A DNA stretch of 64,000 nucleotides, taken from Lumnitzera littorea (Eukaryota; Streptophyta; Magnoliopsida; Myrtales; Combretaceae). Each line of letters starts with the position of its first letter. Within the stretch, counting starts at the first letter, position 1. Made by a program: the position numbers and the translations under genes. The DNA lies in the NCBI GenBank assembly GCA_024138015.1, contig JAMXBB010000001.1, positions 88,411,872 through 88,475,871 on the forward strand, in the 5' to 3' direction. Under the pieces are notes generated by a model. That model ran no database searches and was not told the origin of the DNA. It saw only the letters and a list, made by a program, of their open reading frames with translations. This document shows, piece by piece, positions 61,965 to 64,000 of the stretch.

Positions 61965-62839
61965 CTTATTTATTTATTACTTATTATATTTTATCTATTT
62001 TATTAAACTAAAAAAAATAAAGTAAAACAAATTTACTTTTTTTTTTCTCTTTTTTTTTTCTTTTTTTCTTTTTTCTTTTCTTTTCTTCGTTTTCTTCCTT
62101 TCTTTCTTTTTCTTTTTCTTTTCTTGTTCTTTTTCGTTTTTGGTATTATTATTACATTTATATTGGGAAATAAAAAAAAAAACAACAACAACTAAACAAA
62201 AAATAATAATAATAAAATAATATATATAACTGAGATAGAGCTCGGATTAGGAAAGGGGATGCAAGCCGAATTAGAGCTTAGCCTTGGGTTGAATCCTTGA
62301 TGGATGGAAGGCAGCTGATCGAGATGGCTTCACACAGCTTGAATTTGAAAGAATTTCAAGGGGGTAAAGTCATTTTCATGGATTTTTCATTGGATAATGT
62401 GNCTTATTTATTTATTACTTATTATATTTTATCTATTTTATTAAACTAAAAAAAATAAAGTAAAACAAATTTACTTTTTTTTTTCTCTTTTTTTTTTCTT
62501 TTTTTCTTTTTTCTTTTCTTTTCTTCGTTTTCTTCCTTTCTTTCTTTTTCTTTTTCTTTTCTTGTTCTTTTTCGTTTTTGGTATTATTATTACATTTATA
62601 TTGGGAAATAAAAAAAAAAACAACAACAACTAAACAAAAAATAATAATAATAAAATAATATATATAACTGAGATAGAGCTCGGATTAGGAAAGGGGATGC
62701 AAGCCGAATTAGAGCTTAGCCTTGGGTTGAATCCTTGATGGATGGAAGGCAGCTGATCGAGATGGCTTCACACAGCTTGAATTTGAAAGAATTTCAAGGG
62801 GGTAAAGTCATTTTCATGGATTTTTCATTGGATAATGTG
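61965..62839. repeat. exact 437-bp duplication around one N (assembly fault likely)
   Basis: 61965-62401 and 62403-62839 appear identical base for base, separated only by N at 62402. Homopolymer runs (T10, A8) have equal length in both copies. Old repeats in this window are all diverged, so an unmerged contig overlap is the simplest reading. The content itself is a T-rich tract and part of the LTR. Confidence 0.85.
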
Positions 62840-63640
62840 GGTTTAGGATAGGTGCCACTAAGTTTGGTGGATGTTTGGTGGTGGTGGATGCTTATGCAGT
62901 CGACAATGGTAGTGATTGCTGCATTCGGTGGTTGCTAGGTGCATGTGGTTGGTTAGATTAAGGGTATTCGAGGTTGAGGAGCGTTGTGGTAGGGTTGGTT
63001 TGATTCGAAGAAGGTTAGAGGTAGTGGTTCGAGAGGGGGTAGCTATGGTGGTTAGGGTTTGGGTAGCGCTGCTAGGGGGTACGGTAAAGGTTAAAAGAGG
63101 TTGGGTTGGAGAGCTTAAGTTACGGGGAGCTCGACTGTAGTGGTGGTTTGGCTCGGGAGTGGTTAGAGAGAAGGTTTCGAAGAGAGAGAGAGAGAAAGTT
63201 TGGTAGAAGGTTAGAGAGAGAAAGAGATCGTGAGAGAGAAAGAGAGCCTAAGGGTTGATTCGAAAGCTCCTCTGTGGTTGTGTGTCTTTGTGAGCATCTC
63301 CTAACACCCAATTTATACTTGCAATTAGCCGATAAACAAAGGAAAGGTCAAATTGGACTTAAATGCAGATGGCCGAAATTTAAGTTTTTTTTTATTTTTA
63401 GAGCTTGATTTGACCAACAAAAAGGATGAATCTAGTCTTGTTCTTTGGTTCAATTCAAAATAGCCCGTGTAGAGTGCCAGATTGATGCGAGAAATTATGT
63501 GTCTGTACGTAAAATTTATACAAAAATTGAAGCTAAAGTGAAGGGGGTAGGTTGTTCTTGAGAAGGAAAGAGGAGGAAAATATGGAGAAAACAAGGGAAA
63601 ACTAAGGGAAAGAGAGAGAAAGTACTGACATGGCACTAAC
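62840..63640 (-). other. LTR U3/leader region, GA- and G-rich
   Basis: On the - strand TATAAATT (near 63312-63319) is followed by a CT-rich leader with repeated TCTCTCTTT runs, a plausible LTR promoter. The + strand frame 62916-63140 is a Val/Arg-rich artefact of GGT-rich sequence. Confidence 0.4.
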
Positions 63641-63692
63641 GTGGCACCACGTCAGCTAACCCGACTAATCCTGACTCACTATGTGTCATTAA

Positions 63693-63770
63693 GTGACACG
63701 TAGTAACTAACGTAGCACATAGGTAGGTGACACGTGGTAACTAACGTGGCATATAGGTAGGTGCCATGTA
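63693..63770. repeat. 34-bp tandem repeat rich in ACGT cores
   Basis: Units begin GTGACACGT at 63693 and 63727, with a partial third (GTGCCATGT) at 63761. Each unit carries two ACGT cores, and further ACGT words lie on both sides (63640-63830). Confidence 0.8.
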
Positions 63771-64000
63771 GTGTTACGTCAGCAAGGTCGGTCAATCCGA
63801 TGCTGCCACGTGTCAGGACACATGGCACAATGAGATCCTAATACGTAGCAATCCCTGATGTGATGAAAAATAAAAACTTGTATGCCTCCTTCGTGATTCA
63901 AACCCAAGACCTCACACTCAATATCCAATGCTAATGTCTAATGCTTATATGTTAGGCCGTTGACTTGTGTTTTATCTATATGTGCAATTAAATTGCACAT

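Larger units (their letters stand above)
61246..64000 (-). mobile_element. LTR of the F2 family on the - strand, incomplete at the window edge
   Basis: On the - strand it ends ATCAGGCTCGACA, like the F2 5' LTR end (ATCAGGCTCGATA). Upstream, in order, come the U5 hairpin (61400-61414), the GTACCTACG block near 61660 matching GTAGGCACC near 49200, and the tRNA-like box module (63895-63965). The hairpin-to-end distance is 168 bp, as in F2 (166). Its start lies beyond 64000. It inserted into the antisense ORF of E4. Whether it is a solo LTR or part of a whole element cannot be told. It contains the duplicated segment around 62402. Confidence 0.7.

Noticed and set aside
61965..62839. Recent biological tandem duplication
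   Set aside because: Identity appears complete and an N sits exactly at the joint, so an assembly overlap is simpler.

Overview
This is a 64 kb piece of plant nuclear DNA, probably from a flowering plant. It is AT-rich, has plant-type GT-AG introns, and carries only two intact conserved genes separated by layers of decayed retrotransposons. One gene is a circadian MYB-like transcription factor of the REVEILLE family (19620-24653, 8 exons, 338 codons). The other is the nuclear gene for chloroplast ribosomal protein uL5/RPL5 (37464-40243, 3 exons, 270 codons). Both are on the + strand and every exon join keeps frame. I cannot name the species.

Layout. 42-6595: Ty3/gypsy relic (LTR, primer-binding site, broken gag-pol with an internal deletion). 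6605-8831: 3' part of a second gypsy-type element with an antisense ORF under its own TATA box. 8832-19325: mostly non-coding, with a LINE 3' fragment (13012-13975), foldback/MITE-like repeats and a GGN tract. 19326-25200: REVEILLE gene with two G-boxes, a TATA box and an upstream ORF overlapping the start codon. 26480-26960: LTR fragment. 28180-35953: short non-autonomous LTR element on the - strand, interrupted by a solo LTR (30015-33201) and carrying a broken fragment of the cytosolic ribosomal protein eS7 gene. 37464-40243: RPL5. 41618-43190: partial, intron-containing duplicate of the REVEILLE gene, now a pseudogene. 43408-47611: L1-type LINE relic (-), split by a solo LTR at 45244-47177. 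47612-57029: complete LTR element with a perfect 5-bp target duplication, no recognisable coding capacity and an 83-bp tandem array next to its 3' LTR. 57035-59161: non-coding with two foldbacks. 59162-61245: second, inverted copy of the antisense-ORF element. 61246-64000: another LTR of the 47612-57029 family on the - strand, inserted into it and running off the window. It contains a 437-bp exact duplication around a single N, which looks like an assembly fault.

The two genes do not form a pathway. One acts in the nucleus in clock and temperature/light transcription, the other in the plastid ribosome. The more unusual observations are a UUCG-loop hairpin in the LTR whose stem is kept by compensatory changes in three copies, the eS7 fragment inside a short non-autonomous retroelement, the overlapping upstream ORF of the REVEILLE gene, and the satellite-like array in the large non-coding element.
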